From the NCBI GenBank assembly GCA_050184225.1, contig JBFXAN010000235.1:1-8420 (forward strand): 8,420 nucleotides of DNA, written 5' to 3'. Below, piece after piece: positions 1 to 6,172 of the stretch. A program made the position numbers and the translations under genes. Numbering within the stretch: the first letter of the stretch is position 1; every line of letters starts with the position of its first letter. Source of the DNA: JBFXAN01 sp050184225 (lineage in GTDB: Bacteria; Chloroflexota; Dehalococcoidia; CAUJGQ01). The notes below the pieces were generated by a model, which had not been told where the DNA came from, did not search any database, and was given only the letters and a program-made list of their open reading frames with translations.

Positions 1-79
1 GATCTGAGGTACCAAGCTCATCCGGCCTGCAATAAGACCGTTGCGAAGACGATACTGGCATCACAGTCTAACCAGCGCA

Positions 80-122
80 CCCCTCTCCGCGCGGCAGCGG
101 GGGGAGGGGCCGGGGGAGGGGT
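80..122 (-). repeat. Palindromic GC-rich interspersed repeat, copy R1 (subtype A)
   Basis: This imperfect palindrome of C-runs and G-runs lies about 10 bases past the stop codon of the LLM oxidoreductase gene. Read on the minus strand from 122 downwards, its first 26 bases are identical to the copy at 8388-8413. The shared core is CCCCCGGCCCCTCC. The hairpin could help stop transcription of the upstream gene, but no T-tract follows it. The remaining bases 1-79 show no gene or other feature that I can support. Confidence 0.75.
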
Positions 123-132
123 TCGCGCCCGT

Positions 133-1002
133 TCACCCCAGCGACTCCTTCACCCGTCGGATCTGGTCGATGTGCTCCCGCGGTGAAGTAAGACCCAGAC
201 CCATCGTGTTCACCGAAAGATGGGTCGCGCCGATCGCCTCCCACTCGCCGGCGGCGGCACGCCAGTCATCTGGCGACCCACCGCCGCTGAACCGGCCTTC
301 GATGCCGATCTCGGACATATCGCGGCCGGCGTCGGCGACGTAGCCGCGCAACGTCTTCATCATCGTCGTCGCCGTCTCGGTACCGGGACGGAACTGTGGG
401 AACCAGCCGTCGCCGTAGCGGGCAACGCGCTTGAGCACGATATCGGCCATGCCGCCCAGCCAGATCGGGATCGGCTGCTGCACCGGCATCGGGTTGATCC
501 CCGCCTGGTCGATCGAGTGGTACGTCCCCTTGAAGTCCACCACCGGCTCCGTCCACAGTCGCCGCATTAATTGGATCTGCTCGACGACCCGTCGGCCGCG
601 CGTATGGAAGTCCTCGTTGAGCGAGTCGTACTCGACCGAGTTCCACCCGACGCCCACGCCAAGCCGGAGCCGTCCGCCGGAAAGGACATCGACTTCCGCC
701 GCCTGCTTCGCGGCAAGCGCGGTCTGACGCTGGGGTAGGATCACGATGCCGGTCACCAGTTCCAGCGTCTGCGTCAGACCGGCGAGGTATCCGAACAGCA
801 CAAACGGCTCGTGGAATTGGTGCTGGTGCGTGTACGGTCCCCGCCACTCACGTCGCTCCGCGATCGTGGTATCGGCGCCGAGCACATGGTCGAAGACCAG
901 CAGATGCGTGTAGCCAAGCGCCTCCGCCGCCTGCGCGTAGTCTTTGACCACGGCCGGATCGGGGCCAATCTCCGTCTGCGGGAACACAACGCCGAGCCGC
1001 AT
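133..1002 (-). CDS. LLM-class (luciferase-like) probable F420-dependent oxidoreductase
   Basis: This 289-residue protein belongs to the bacterial luciferase-like superfamily (TIM barrel) and most resembles the Rv2161c-type F420-dependent group. Visible hallmarks are a first beta strand LGVVFPQ near residues 3-9, the block VTGIVILPQRQ at about 83-93, AAEVDVLSGGRLRLGVGVGW at about 101-120, PIPIWLGG at about 177-184 and RYGDGWFP at about 195-202. The length is normal for the family and there is no signal peptide, so it should be cytosolic. Such enzymes transfer hydride between reduced F420 (or FMN) and small organic molecules; the substrate cannot be read from the sequence. The ATG at 1002 is supported by GGAGG six bases upstream. 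The gene lies 164 bases after the serine hydrolase gene, beyond a terminator-like hairpin, so it is probably transcribed separately. F420 rather than FMN use is inferred from family resemblance. Confidence 0.88.
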   Translation of the reverse strand: MRLGVVFPQTEIGPDPAVVKDYAQAAEALGYTHLLVFDHVLGADTTIAERREWRGPYTHQHQFHEPFVLFGYLAGLTQTLELVTGIVILPQRQTALAAKQAAEVDVLSGGRLRLGVGVGWNSVEYDSLNEDFHTRGRRVVEQIQLMRRLWTEPVVDFKGTYHSIDQAGINPMPVQQPIPIWLGGMADIVLKRVARYGDGWFPQFRPGTETATTMMKTLRGYVADAGRDMSEIGIEGRFSGGGSPDDWRAAAGEWEAIGATHLSVNTMGLGLTSPREHIDQIRRVKESLG

Positions 1003-1027
1003 CCTGCACCTCCATCAATTTGCATCA

Positions 1028-1056
1028 CTCATACCATGCAGCGCGGTGGAGGAAAA
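1028..1056 (-). promoter_or_regulatory. Possible extended -10 promoter for the LLM oxidoreductase
   Basis: On the minus strand TATGAG (1033-1028) is directly preceded by TGG, giving an extended -10 pattern. A weak -35-like TTTTCC lies 17 bases upstream (1056-1051). The predicted start would be near 1021, shortly before the GGAGG at 1013-1009. The -35 match is poor and its T-run may belong to the upstream terminator, so this is a tentative call. Confidence 0.3.
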
Positions 1057-1091
1057 CGGCGGGCATGTCGATCGCGCGAGCATGTCCGCCG
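1053..1091 (-). terminator. Probable intrinsic terminator after the serine hydrolase gene
   Basis: Read on the minus strand, an arm at 1091-1081 (CGGCGGACATG) pairs with an arm at 1067-1057 (CATGCCCGCCG) in 10 of 11 positions around a 13-base loop. It is followed at once by TTTT (1056-1053). A GC-rich stem plus a short U-tract, about 75 bases after the stop codon of the serine hydrolase gene, fits a rho-independent terminator. One C-A mismatch lies inside the stem. Confidence 0.6.
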
Positions 1092-1112
1092 GAACCAGGG
1101 GTCGAGGCACGA

Positions 1113-1146
1113 ACGCACTGGAAGGTCGCCCCTGCCTCCAGTGCGT
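1113..1146 (-). terminator. Perfect 10-bp hairpin 20 bases past the serine hydrolase stop
   Basis: Arms ACGCACTGGA (1113-1122) and TCCAGTGCGT (1137-1146) are exact reverse complements around a 14-base loop. It sits 20 bases after the stop codon of the gene ending at 1167 and precedes a second hairpin with a T-tract. It may stabilise the 3' end of the message or act as the first of two tandem terminators. Only scattered T residues follow, so termination at this element alone is doubtful. Confidence 0.45.
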
Positions 1147-1166
1147 CCGCACCTCACGGGTGACGC

Positions 1167-2675
1167 CTATCCACGAACGATTAGGTCGCGGATCTTGGCG
1201 ATCACCGGCCGGGCGCCGCCATCGACGTTCGAGAGAACGACGACGGTGTAGCCGAGGTCGCGATAGATATCCAGCTTCGAGCTAACGCCGGGGAAGCCGC
1301 CGCCGTGTCCGGTGATGCGGGTATCACGGTACAGCTCCTCCTCGAAGCCGTAGCCGTAGCGTGCGTCCTCGGCGATCGGCACGGCCACCTTTCCCGTCAT
1401 GAACAGGTCGGCGGTCTCACGGCTGACGAGCGTGCCCTCGTCGAGCGCCGTGGCAAAGCGCAGCAAATCCATCACCGTGGAGTATCCGCCTCCGGCCGAG
1501 CTGCCCATCCGGGGAAGCAGATCATAGTTGTCCACCCGCGGACCGAGCACGTCCTCCGGGCGTAGGTCGGTCGGATTCCGTGGCATTGGCGTGGTATAGC
1601 CATGGGCGAGGTCGGTCACCACCTCGTCTTTCTCATAGGAGCCGGCGTCGATCATCGCCGCCGGCTCATAAATGTGCTCGTGGATATAGTCGAAGTAATC
1701 GATGCCGGAAGCCGCCTCGACGATCGCGCCGAGCACAATGAAGCCGCCGTTGCTGTAGCTCCAGTCCGTCCCCGGTTCGAAGCGCAACGGCTTGTCGATG
1801 AACAAGGGGAAATAGTCGCGCGGTGCGCGGAGCGTGTCCTTGACCTTCTCGAACTCCGGACCGAAGAAGTCACCCAGTCCCGAGGTATGCGTGAGCAGAT
1901 GGTCGATTGTCACCGTCTCGGCGATCTCAGGCGGCAGGCCGGACAGATAGGCGCCGATCGGCTGATCCAGGGACAACGTGCCCTGTTCGACCAACTGGGC
2001 AATGGCAATGGCGGTGAACATCTTATTCATCGAACCGAGGTTGTACTTGGTGCCGATCCCGTTGGCGACGCCGGTTGCTTCGTCGGCCATGCCGGCGCTG
2101 CCCTGATACACGGGCTGACCATCGCGCGCGACCAGCACCGTACCGGAGAAGACGCCGGCCTCCGCCAGCTTGGCGATGTAGCGGTCCAGCTCTGCCCGCA
2201 GCGCGTCATCGGTGAGCGCCTCGCCGGACGGTACACCCGCGGGCGTCTCCGCCGGCCGAAGGCCGATGTCGGTAAGCTCGTGCGGTGGCTCCGGTGACAG
2301 GGCCATCGACACCTCGACCCACATCTCAGTCAGATGCGTCTTGCCGATGATCGCCAGTTCATACTCGCTGGATCGGGCGATGCTGTAGGGATCGATGCCG
2401 CCGGTCTGGTCAAGCGCCTGCAGTTCGCGGGCGATGCGGCCTTCGACTTCATCCGCTGGCGAGTATTCACGGTGAAAGGCGCGCAGCGCGTCCACATCAT
2501 CCGCGTCCAGGGCGGCAAGCCACTGCTGGAACGCCCGCCCGGCGGCCGTGTCTGGATATTGAAGCGACTCAGACGAGCCGGCTGCACCGAACACGGACCC
2601 TGGATTCAATGCGGTGGCCGAGGCGGCAAGAATGAGAACGACGAATGTTGAAGTCCGCCGGATGGCACGTAACAT
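1167..2675 (-). CDS. Exported beta-lactamase-family serine hydrolase
   Basis: This 502-residue protein has a class C beta-lactamase/D-alanyl-D-alanine carboxypeptidase/esterase fold. The catalytic SxxK motif is S215-M-N-K218 in LGSMNKMF, the second motif is Y307-S-N309 and the third is H457-G-G in GHGGGFPGV. Family blocks LLTHTSGLGDF (260-270) and FEPGTDWSYSNGGF (299-312) are intact, so it should be active. An N-terminal signal peptide (RAIRR, then hydrophobic 10-25, probable cleavage near VFGAAG) places it outside the membrane. Residues 40-145 form an extra domain seen in related hydrolases, perhaps NTF2-like. I chose the ATG at 2675 because AGGA lies seven bases upstream; an upstream TTG at 2693 has no room for a ribosome site. 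The substrate is unknown: cell-wall peptide, beta-lactam or ester are all possible. It follows the exported repeat protein gene after an 86-base gap that contains a strong hairpin. Confidence 0.92.
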   Translation of the reverse strand: MLRAIRRTSTFVVLILAASATALNPGSVFGAAGSSESLQYPDTAAGRAFQQWLAALDADDVDALRAFHREYSPADEVEGRIARELQALDQTGGIDPYSIARSSEYELAIIGKTHLTEMWVEVSMALSPEPPHELTDIGLRPAETPAGVPSGEALTDDALRAELDRYIAKLAEAGVFSGTVLVARDGQPVYQGSAGMADEATGVANGIGTKYNLGSMNKMFTAIAIAQLVEQGTLSLDQPIGAYLSGLPPEIAETVTIDHLLTHTSGLGDFFGPEFEKVKDTLRAPRDYFPLFIDKPLRFEPGTDWSYSNGGFIVLGAIVEAASGIDYFDYIHEHIYEPAAMIDAGSYEKDEVVTDLAHGYTTPMPRNPTDLRPEDVLGPRVDNYDLLPRMGSSAGGGYSTVMDLLRFATALDEGTLVSRETADLFMTGKVAVPIAEDARYGYGFEEELYRDTRITGHGGGFPGVSSKLDIYRDLGYTVVVLSNVDGGARPVIAKIRDLIVRG

Positions 2676-2695
2676 CGAACTATCCTGAATCAATC

Positions 2696-2742
2696 CCCGC
2701 CTCCGGCCGGCTCATGTAGCTGAGTTCCGGCACGGAGGCGGG
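2696..2742 (-). terminator. GC-rich hairpin between exported protein and serine hydrolase genes
   Basis: Arms CCCGCCTCCG (2696-2705) and CGGAGGCGGG (2733-2742) pair perfectly over 10 bases. The stem continues inward with GCCGG/CCGGC (2706-2710 and 2727-2731) and CTCA/TGAG, separated only by small bulges. It lies 19 bases past the stop of the upstream gene and ends nine bases before the AGGA ribosome site of the serine hydrolase. No T-run follows on either strand, so it may be an attenuator, an mRNA-stabilising processing element or a terminator that does not need a U-tract. Confidence 0.5.
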
Positions 2743-2761
2743 ACTACTGTCTTCCTGCTGA

Positions 2762-3496
2762 CTACCGCCGAGGTAGGTCGAAAATCGTCTCCATCGCCTC
2801 CTCCAGCTCTTCGACCGTGATGCCGAGCGCCTCGGCCAGCGCCTCCACGTCGAACTTCACCGCTGGACTGGCAGCGACTCCGCCCCGTGGTGCCGGCGGT
2901 CCCGCCGACTCAAAGGCAGACCGCACCTCGTCGCCGGTGATGCCGTTGCCCAGTTCCTCCGCGATCGCATCGAACATCTCGGCGTCTCCGCCAATGAAGA
3001 CCGCCGGCCGCGCCGCCTCCGTCGAATCAGTCTCGCACTCCGGCACGTCCGGCATCGCCGCTTCGACCGCCGCCGTCAGTGTGGCGACAGAGACGCCGAG
3101 TTCCTCTGCCACCGCGTCGAGCACGTCCGCATCGGTTGAGACGGCGGTCACGCTGAACGCGCGATCGCGTTCGCGCATGGGTGTCGCGTCAGGTTGCGAC
3201 GCCGCAATCGCCCGCTCGACCTGCTCCGTGCTCATTCCCAGCGCCCGCGCCAATTCCGCAGCGAAGTCCTGATTCGTCGTGGCGAATACTGCCGGCCCGA
3301 AAGCGACCGCTCCATCCGACGGGCGCGCGGTGGTCCGAGGTCCATCAACACCACACCGGACCGTCACCACCGTCGTGTTTGAGCCGCTCGGTGGCGTCTG
3401 CGCGCCCGCTAGTGCAGGCACGAGCACCGCGCTCCCGACTGCCACGGCCACACCGAGGCCCGCCGCCCACCGTGCCGGAGATAGGTTGATTGCCAT
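2762..3496 (-). CDS. Secreted protein of unknown function with four helical LG-motif repeats
   Basis: I do not recognise a named family for this 244-residue protein. Residues 1-31 form a signal peptide (hydrophobic 11-30, cleavage likely after ALAGA), so it is exported. The mature part contains four diverged copies of a unit with the pattern AxxLGxxxxxVxxA: ELARALGMSTEQVERAI (81-97), AEELGVSVATLTAAVEAA (130-147), AEELGNGITGDEVRSAFESA (179-198) and LAEALGITVEELEEAMETI (220-238). Each looks like two short amphipathic helices joined by a turn. Linkers are rich in Pro, Ala and Thr. Two cysteines, C48 and C154, could form a disulfide. The ATG at 3496 has a perfect AGGAGG eight bases upstream, and that site lies inside a long inverted repeat. 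The gene starts 79 bases after the histidine kinase stop, which suggests co-transcription and a role as output or accessory of the two-component system. Confidence 0.82.
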   Translation of the reverse strand: MAINLSPARWAAGLGVAVAVGSAVLVPALAGAQTPPSGSNTTVVTVRCGVDGPRTTARPSDGAVAFGPAVFATTNQDFAAELARALGMSTEQVERAIAASQPDATPMRERDRAFSVTAVSTDADVLDAVAEELGVSVATLTAAVEAAMPDVPECETDSTEAARPAVFIGGDAEMFDAIAEELGNGITGDEVRSAFESAGPPAPRGGVAASPAVKFDVEALAEALGITVEELEEAMETIFDLPRR

Positions 3497-3499
3497 TCG

Positions 3500-3574
3500 T
3501 TCAGCCTCCTAGCCTTGAAGTTCGGACCCCGCCTGCCGGCGTCCTCACATTCGAGGCTAGGCAACGAGGCTGAA
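3500..3574 (-). promoter_or_regulatory. Long inverted repeat masking the ribosome site of the exported protein
   Basis: On the minus-strand RNA TTCAGCCTC (3574-3566) pairs with GAGGCTGAA (3508-3500). After a five-base bulge, CTAGCCTCGAA (3560-3550) pairs with TTCAAGGCTAG (3519-3509), with one mismatch. That gives 19 pairs in total. The loop holds a smaller CGCC-GGCA-GGCG hairpin (3541-3530). The full Shine-Dalgarno AGGAGG (3510-3505) is in the 3' arm, and the stem ends three bases before the ATG. The 5' arm starts one base past the kinase stop codon (3578-3576), so a ribosome finishing the kinase would be expected to open it. The pairing is read from the sequence; the regulatory role is inferred. 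The same DNA could be a regulator-binding site. Confidence 0.6.
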
Positions 3575-3575
3575 G

Positions 3576-5312
3576 TCAGCGGGGGGCGATTCTGAAGTTT
3601 CGATGAAGTGACGCCGGCGGGGCTGCGTCCTCCACGCGCTCGCCGGCCGGTTGGGCAAGCGGCAGCCGGAAGCGGAAGGTCGCGCCGGCGCCCGGCGTGC
3701 TTTCGGCGGTGAGCGTTCCATCGTGCGCCCGTGCGATCGCCTGGGCGATTGCCAGTCCGAGGCCGGAACCGCCGCTGTGCCGCGAACGGGCCTGATCGCC
3801 ACGATAGAACCGCTCAAAGATGCGCGGCAGATCCGCTGCCGGAATCCCCGAACCCGAGTCGATCACCGCGACCTCGGCCACGCGGCGGCGGCGGCGCAGC
3901 CGGAATGTGATCCGTTCTCCCGCCCCCGTATACCGTCGCGCATTCTCGGCAAGGTTGAGCAACACCTGCCGCAGATGATCAGCATCCCCAATCACCTGAA
4001 CGCTACCGGCTGGAGCTTCGACCCGCACATCGCGGTCCGGCGCAAGTTCGGCGGTCAGCGAATGCAGGTCAGTCACCAACGCTGTCAGGTCAACCCGCTC
4101 CCGGCGATGTGGCACCGCCAGATCGTGGCGGCTGAGGGCGAGCAGGTCGTTGACCAGCCGCGTCAGCCGTGTCAGATCCCGGTCCACCGTCACCAGCGTC
4201 CGCCGGCGTGTCGCTCGGTCCTCATTGTCGGCCCCCAGCAGCAGCAGCTCGATCAGCCCGCTGATCGCGGTCAACGGTGTCCGCAGTTCGTGGGCGGCGT
4301 CGGCAACAAACCGACGCTGGTTCCGGACCCCCGCCTCGATCCGCTCGAGCATCTGATCGAAAGAGGCGGCCAGCCTGCCGATCTCATCGTCACCGTACGG
4401 CAGTTCCGAGCGGGCGCTGAGATCGTCCGTCGCGATCCGCTCGGTCGTCTCTACCAGGCGGTCCTGTGGCCGCAGCGCCGCCCGGGTGAGCGGGACGCCG
4501 AGGAGCACGCTCACGCCGAGGGCGCCGCCCAAGCCGAGCATCAACAATAGCCGCAGCCGGCCCAGCAGGTCGTCCGCCGGTTGCAGGGAGGTCGCCACTT
4601 GCAACACGCCGATCACCGCGTTGTCCTGTACCCGCCGCAGCGGCAGCAGCATCACCAGCTGACGCCCGCCCGATTCCGGCATCGAGGTGACGTACGTCTG
4701 CTCCACGCCCATCTCTGCGGTCGCGCGCACCCGCAACGGGTCCGGCGGAACGATCGGAGCACTCGTCCGGTCAGCGGCGACGCTGCCACGAGCGGCGATC
4801 GAGGCCGGCCTCTCTGGTGATCGAGCACCTCCCGTTGACTCCACCGGCACCTTGAACCCCTCGGCATATCCGACCGCGTTCGCCACCTGCTCCCCAGCAA
4901 GGTCGATCACCGTGGCTGACGTGCCGGGCGACGTCAATTCCTGGACGATATTCGCCGCCATTTGCATCAGCGATGGATCACGGATGGAGTGGATCACCTC
5001 GGCCCGTGTCCCATCAGCCGGCAACGCCGATGCGTCCCCCTCCACGGAGACCACCCTGACTCCTGGTACCGCGGTCATGCCCGAGACAAATGCGCCGCCC
5101 GTATATCGATCGACCATGGCCTGCGCCTGCGATCGGAGCCGCGACGCGGTGTTATGTACGAGGAATTCATCGATCTGCCGGTAGAGCACAAACCCCAACA
5201 GCAGGAGCACAAGCGCCGCCAGCGCGCCATAAAACAATGCCAGCCGCCACCGGAGCGGCAGGCTCAGCGGCCACCGCCGCCGTCCAGCGCCGCGCATCAC
5301 ATCCGCGTTCAC
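3576..5312 (-). CDS. OmpR-partner membrane sensor histidine kinase
   Basis: This 578-residue sensor kinase has a short basic N-terminus, a first membrane segment at about 24-43, a region of about 200 residues outside the membrane (47-248) with no fold I recognise, a second membrane segment at about 254-273 and a HAMP linker (about 274-326). The dimerisation domain carries the phospho-acceptor H341 in HELRTP. The ATPase domain shows an N box (N453, N457 in NLAENARRYT), DSGSGIP (485-491), FERFYRGD (499-506) and GGSGLGL (514-520), followed by a 22-residue tail. All catalytic motifs are intact. I chose the GTG at 5312 because it forms a GTGA overlap with the regulator stop codon; an ATG at 5297 would give 573 residues. 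A longer version starting at 5441 would overlap the regulator by about 130 bases and is unlikely. The external region carries a Pro/Ser/Arg-rich stretch around 158-195, perhaps a flexible loop. Confidence 0.93.
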   Translation of the reverse strand: MNADVMRGAGRRRWPLSLPLRWRLALFYGALAALVLLLLGFVLYRQIDEFLVHNTASRLRSQAQAMVDRYTGGAFVSGMTAVPGVRVVSVEGDASALPADGTRAEVIHSIRDPSLMQMAANIVQELTSPGTSATVIDLAGEQVANAVGYAEGFKVPVESTGGARSPERPASIAARGSVAADRTSAPIVPPDPLRVRATAEMGVEQTYVTSMPESGGRQLVMLLPLRRVQDNAVIGVLQVATSLQPADDLLGRLRLLLMLGLGGALGVSVLLGVPLTRAALRPQDRLVETTERIATDDLSARSELPYGDDEIGRLAASFDQMLERIEAGVRNQRRFVADAAHELRTPLTAISGLIELLLLGADNEDRATRRRTLVTVDRDLTRLTRLVNDLLALSRHDLAVPHRRERVDLTALVTDLHSLTAELAPDRDVRVEAPAGSVQVIGDADHLRQVLLNLAENARRYTGAGERITFRLRRRRRVAEVAVIDSGSGIPAADLPRIFERFYRGDQARSRHSGGSGLGLAIAQAIARAHDGTLTAESTPGAGATFRFRLPLAQPAGERVEDAAPPASLHRNFRIAPR

Positions 5313-6001
5313 GGTCGCACGCTGTAGCCGATGCCGCGCACGGTCCGGATCAGCACGTGCTCGGCGTCGCCAAGCTTGCGCCGCAGCGCGGCGATATGCA
5401 CATCGATCACGTTCGTATCTCCGACAAAGTCGTATCCCCACAGCCGGTTGAGGATCGTCTCCCGGCTGAGCACCTGGCGTGGGTGGTCCAGCAGCAACTC
5501 CAAGAGATCGAACTCCCGCTGCGTCAGCTCAATCAACCCGCCGGCCCGCTCCACTTCGCGGGTATCCCGGTTCAACCGCACGTCCGCGACCGCGACGATG
5601 CTGTGCATGGCCGGCGTCCGCCGCCGCAGCACCGCGCGGATTCGTGCGAGCAATTCCTGAAACCGAAACGGTTTGACCAGATAGTCGTCGGCGCCACCGT
5701 CAAGACCGGCGACCCGGTCCTCGAGCTCGCCGCGGGCCGTGAGCATGATGATCGGTACGTCACTCTGCTCGCGCAGGCGGCGGCAAACCGTCAGGCCGTC
5801 GAGGCCGGGCAGCATCACGTCGAGGATCACCAGGTCCGGCCGCTCCCGTCGCGCCGCATCGATCGCCGCATCGCCGTCCGTCGCCGCCGAGACGGACCAT
5901 CCTTCGTAGGAGAGCCCCATCGTCAGGAACTCGATGATCGTCTCCTCGTCGTCGACGACCAGCACGCGCCGGTTGGGGGATCGTCCAGCTTCAACCGTCA
6001 T
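5309..6001 (-). CDS. OmpR/PhoB-family response regulator
   Basis: This 230-residue protein is a DNA-binding regulator with a receiver domain (about 12-125) and a C-terminal winged helix (about 135-229). Receiver residues are complete: acidic pair D17-D18, phospho-acceptor D61 in LVILDVMLPGLDG, T88 in IIMLTA and K110 in DYLVKPF. The winged helix shows the family blocks LTQREFDLLELLL, VIDVHIAALRRKLG and IRTVRGIGYSVRP. I preferred the ATG at 6001 over a GTG at 6007 because GAGGG (6011-6007) lies five bases before the ATG and would overlap the GTG. It is the first gene of the kinase operon and overlaps the kinase start by four bases, so the two should be made in a coupled ratio. The signal and target genes are not visible, although the exported protein downstream is a natural candidate target. 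Confidence 0.95.
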   Translation of the reverse strand: MTVEAGRSPNRRVLVVDDEETIIEFLTMGLSYEGWSVSAATDGDAAIDAARRERPDLVILDVMLPGLDGLTVCRRLREQSDVPIIMLTARGELEDRVAGLDGGADDYLVKPFRFQELLARIRAVLRRRTPAMHSIVAVADVRLNRDTREVERAGGLIELTQREFDLLELLLDHPRQVLSRETILNRLWGYDFVGDTNVIDVHIAALRRKLGDAEHVLIRTVRGIGYSVRP

Positions 6002-6017
6002 TCGCACCCTCTGATCG

Positions 6018-6047
6018 AGTGTAGATGGCGCGATCGACAGGTTTCAA
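6018..6047 (-). promoter_or_regulatory. Sigma-70-like promoter for the two-component operon
   Basis: On the minus strand TTGAAA (6047-6042; five of six consensus bases) and TACACT (6023-6018; four of six) are separated by 18 bases. Transcription would start near 6010-6012, only about ten bases before the ATG at 6001. The leader would thus be very short and consist mainly of the GAGGG ribosome site. Two TCGATC copies flank the -10 and might be regulator contacts, though this hexamer is common in the window. Confidence 0.5.
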
Positions 6048-6053
6048 CGGAAT

Positions 6054-6097
6054 GCCCTCACCCCCGGCCCCTCGCCCGCCGGGCGGGCGAGGGGAGC
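6054..6097 (+). repeat. Palindromic GC-rich interspersed repeat, copy R2 (subtype B)
   Basis: The core at 6068-6094 has 13-base perfect inverted arms (CCCCTCGCCCGCC and its complement) around a single G. It is preceded by GCCCTCACCCCCGG. The first 20 bases are identical to the opposite-strand copy at 6176-6220, and both end in GGGGAGC. It lies just upstream of the two-component promoter and downstream of the helicase gene, where its hairpin could insulate the two transcripts. No T-tract is present. Confidence 0.8.
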
Positions 6098-6135
6098 CTG
6101 ACGCAACCATGAACCCCAGCCCGCCCCCTGGTACA

Positions 6136-6172
6136 GTCTGACCAATCGACAAGCTGAAGCTCATGGTCAGAC
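6136..6172 (-). terminator. Inverted repeat overlapping the stop codon of the helicase gene
   Basis: GTCTGACCA (6136-6144) and TGGTCAGAC (6164-6172) are exact reverse complements nine bases long, separated by 19 bases. The right arm includes the stop codon of the HNH-helicase gene (6169-6167). It might act as a weak 3'-end hairpin, but there is no T-run. The right arm is also part of an 11-base palindrome, TGGTCAGACCA (6164-6174), which resembles GntR-type operators, so its role is open. Confidence 0.3.

Noticed and set aside
80..122. CRISPR-like or tandem repeat interpretation of the C/G-rich tracts
   Set aside because: The copies are single, thousands of bases apart, palindromic and differ in orientation; there are no regularly spaced spacers.
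1602..2297. Plus-strand open frame of 231 codons opposite the serine hydrolase
   Set aside because: The minus-strand frame carries SxxK, YxN and HxG motifs; the plus frame has no family features or ribosome site.
2676..2693. TTG start adding six residues to the serine hydrolase
   Set aside because: GGGGA directly abuts the TTG with no spacer, whereas the ATG at 2675 has AGGA at good distance and begins a normal signal peptide.
3651..4550. Plus-strand open frame of 299 codons opposite the kinase
   Set aside because: It is the complement of the kinase catalytic region, shows no domain, and its length is explained by high GC content and few stop codons.
5313..5441. Longer N-terminus for the histidine kinase
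   Set aside because: It would overlap the regulator winged-helix coding region by about 130 bases, and the added residues are Arg/Ala-rich like an out-of-frame reading.
5090..6112. Plus-strand open frame of 340 codons opposite the regulator and kinase
   Set aside because: It is antisense to two genes with complete, well-conserved motifs, has no recognisable domain and is Arg/Pro/His-rich as expected for a shadow frame in GC-rich DNA.
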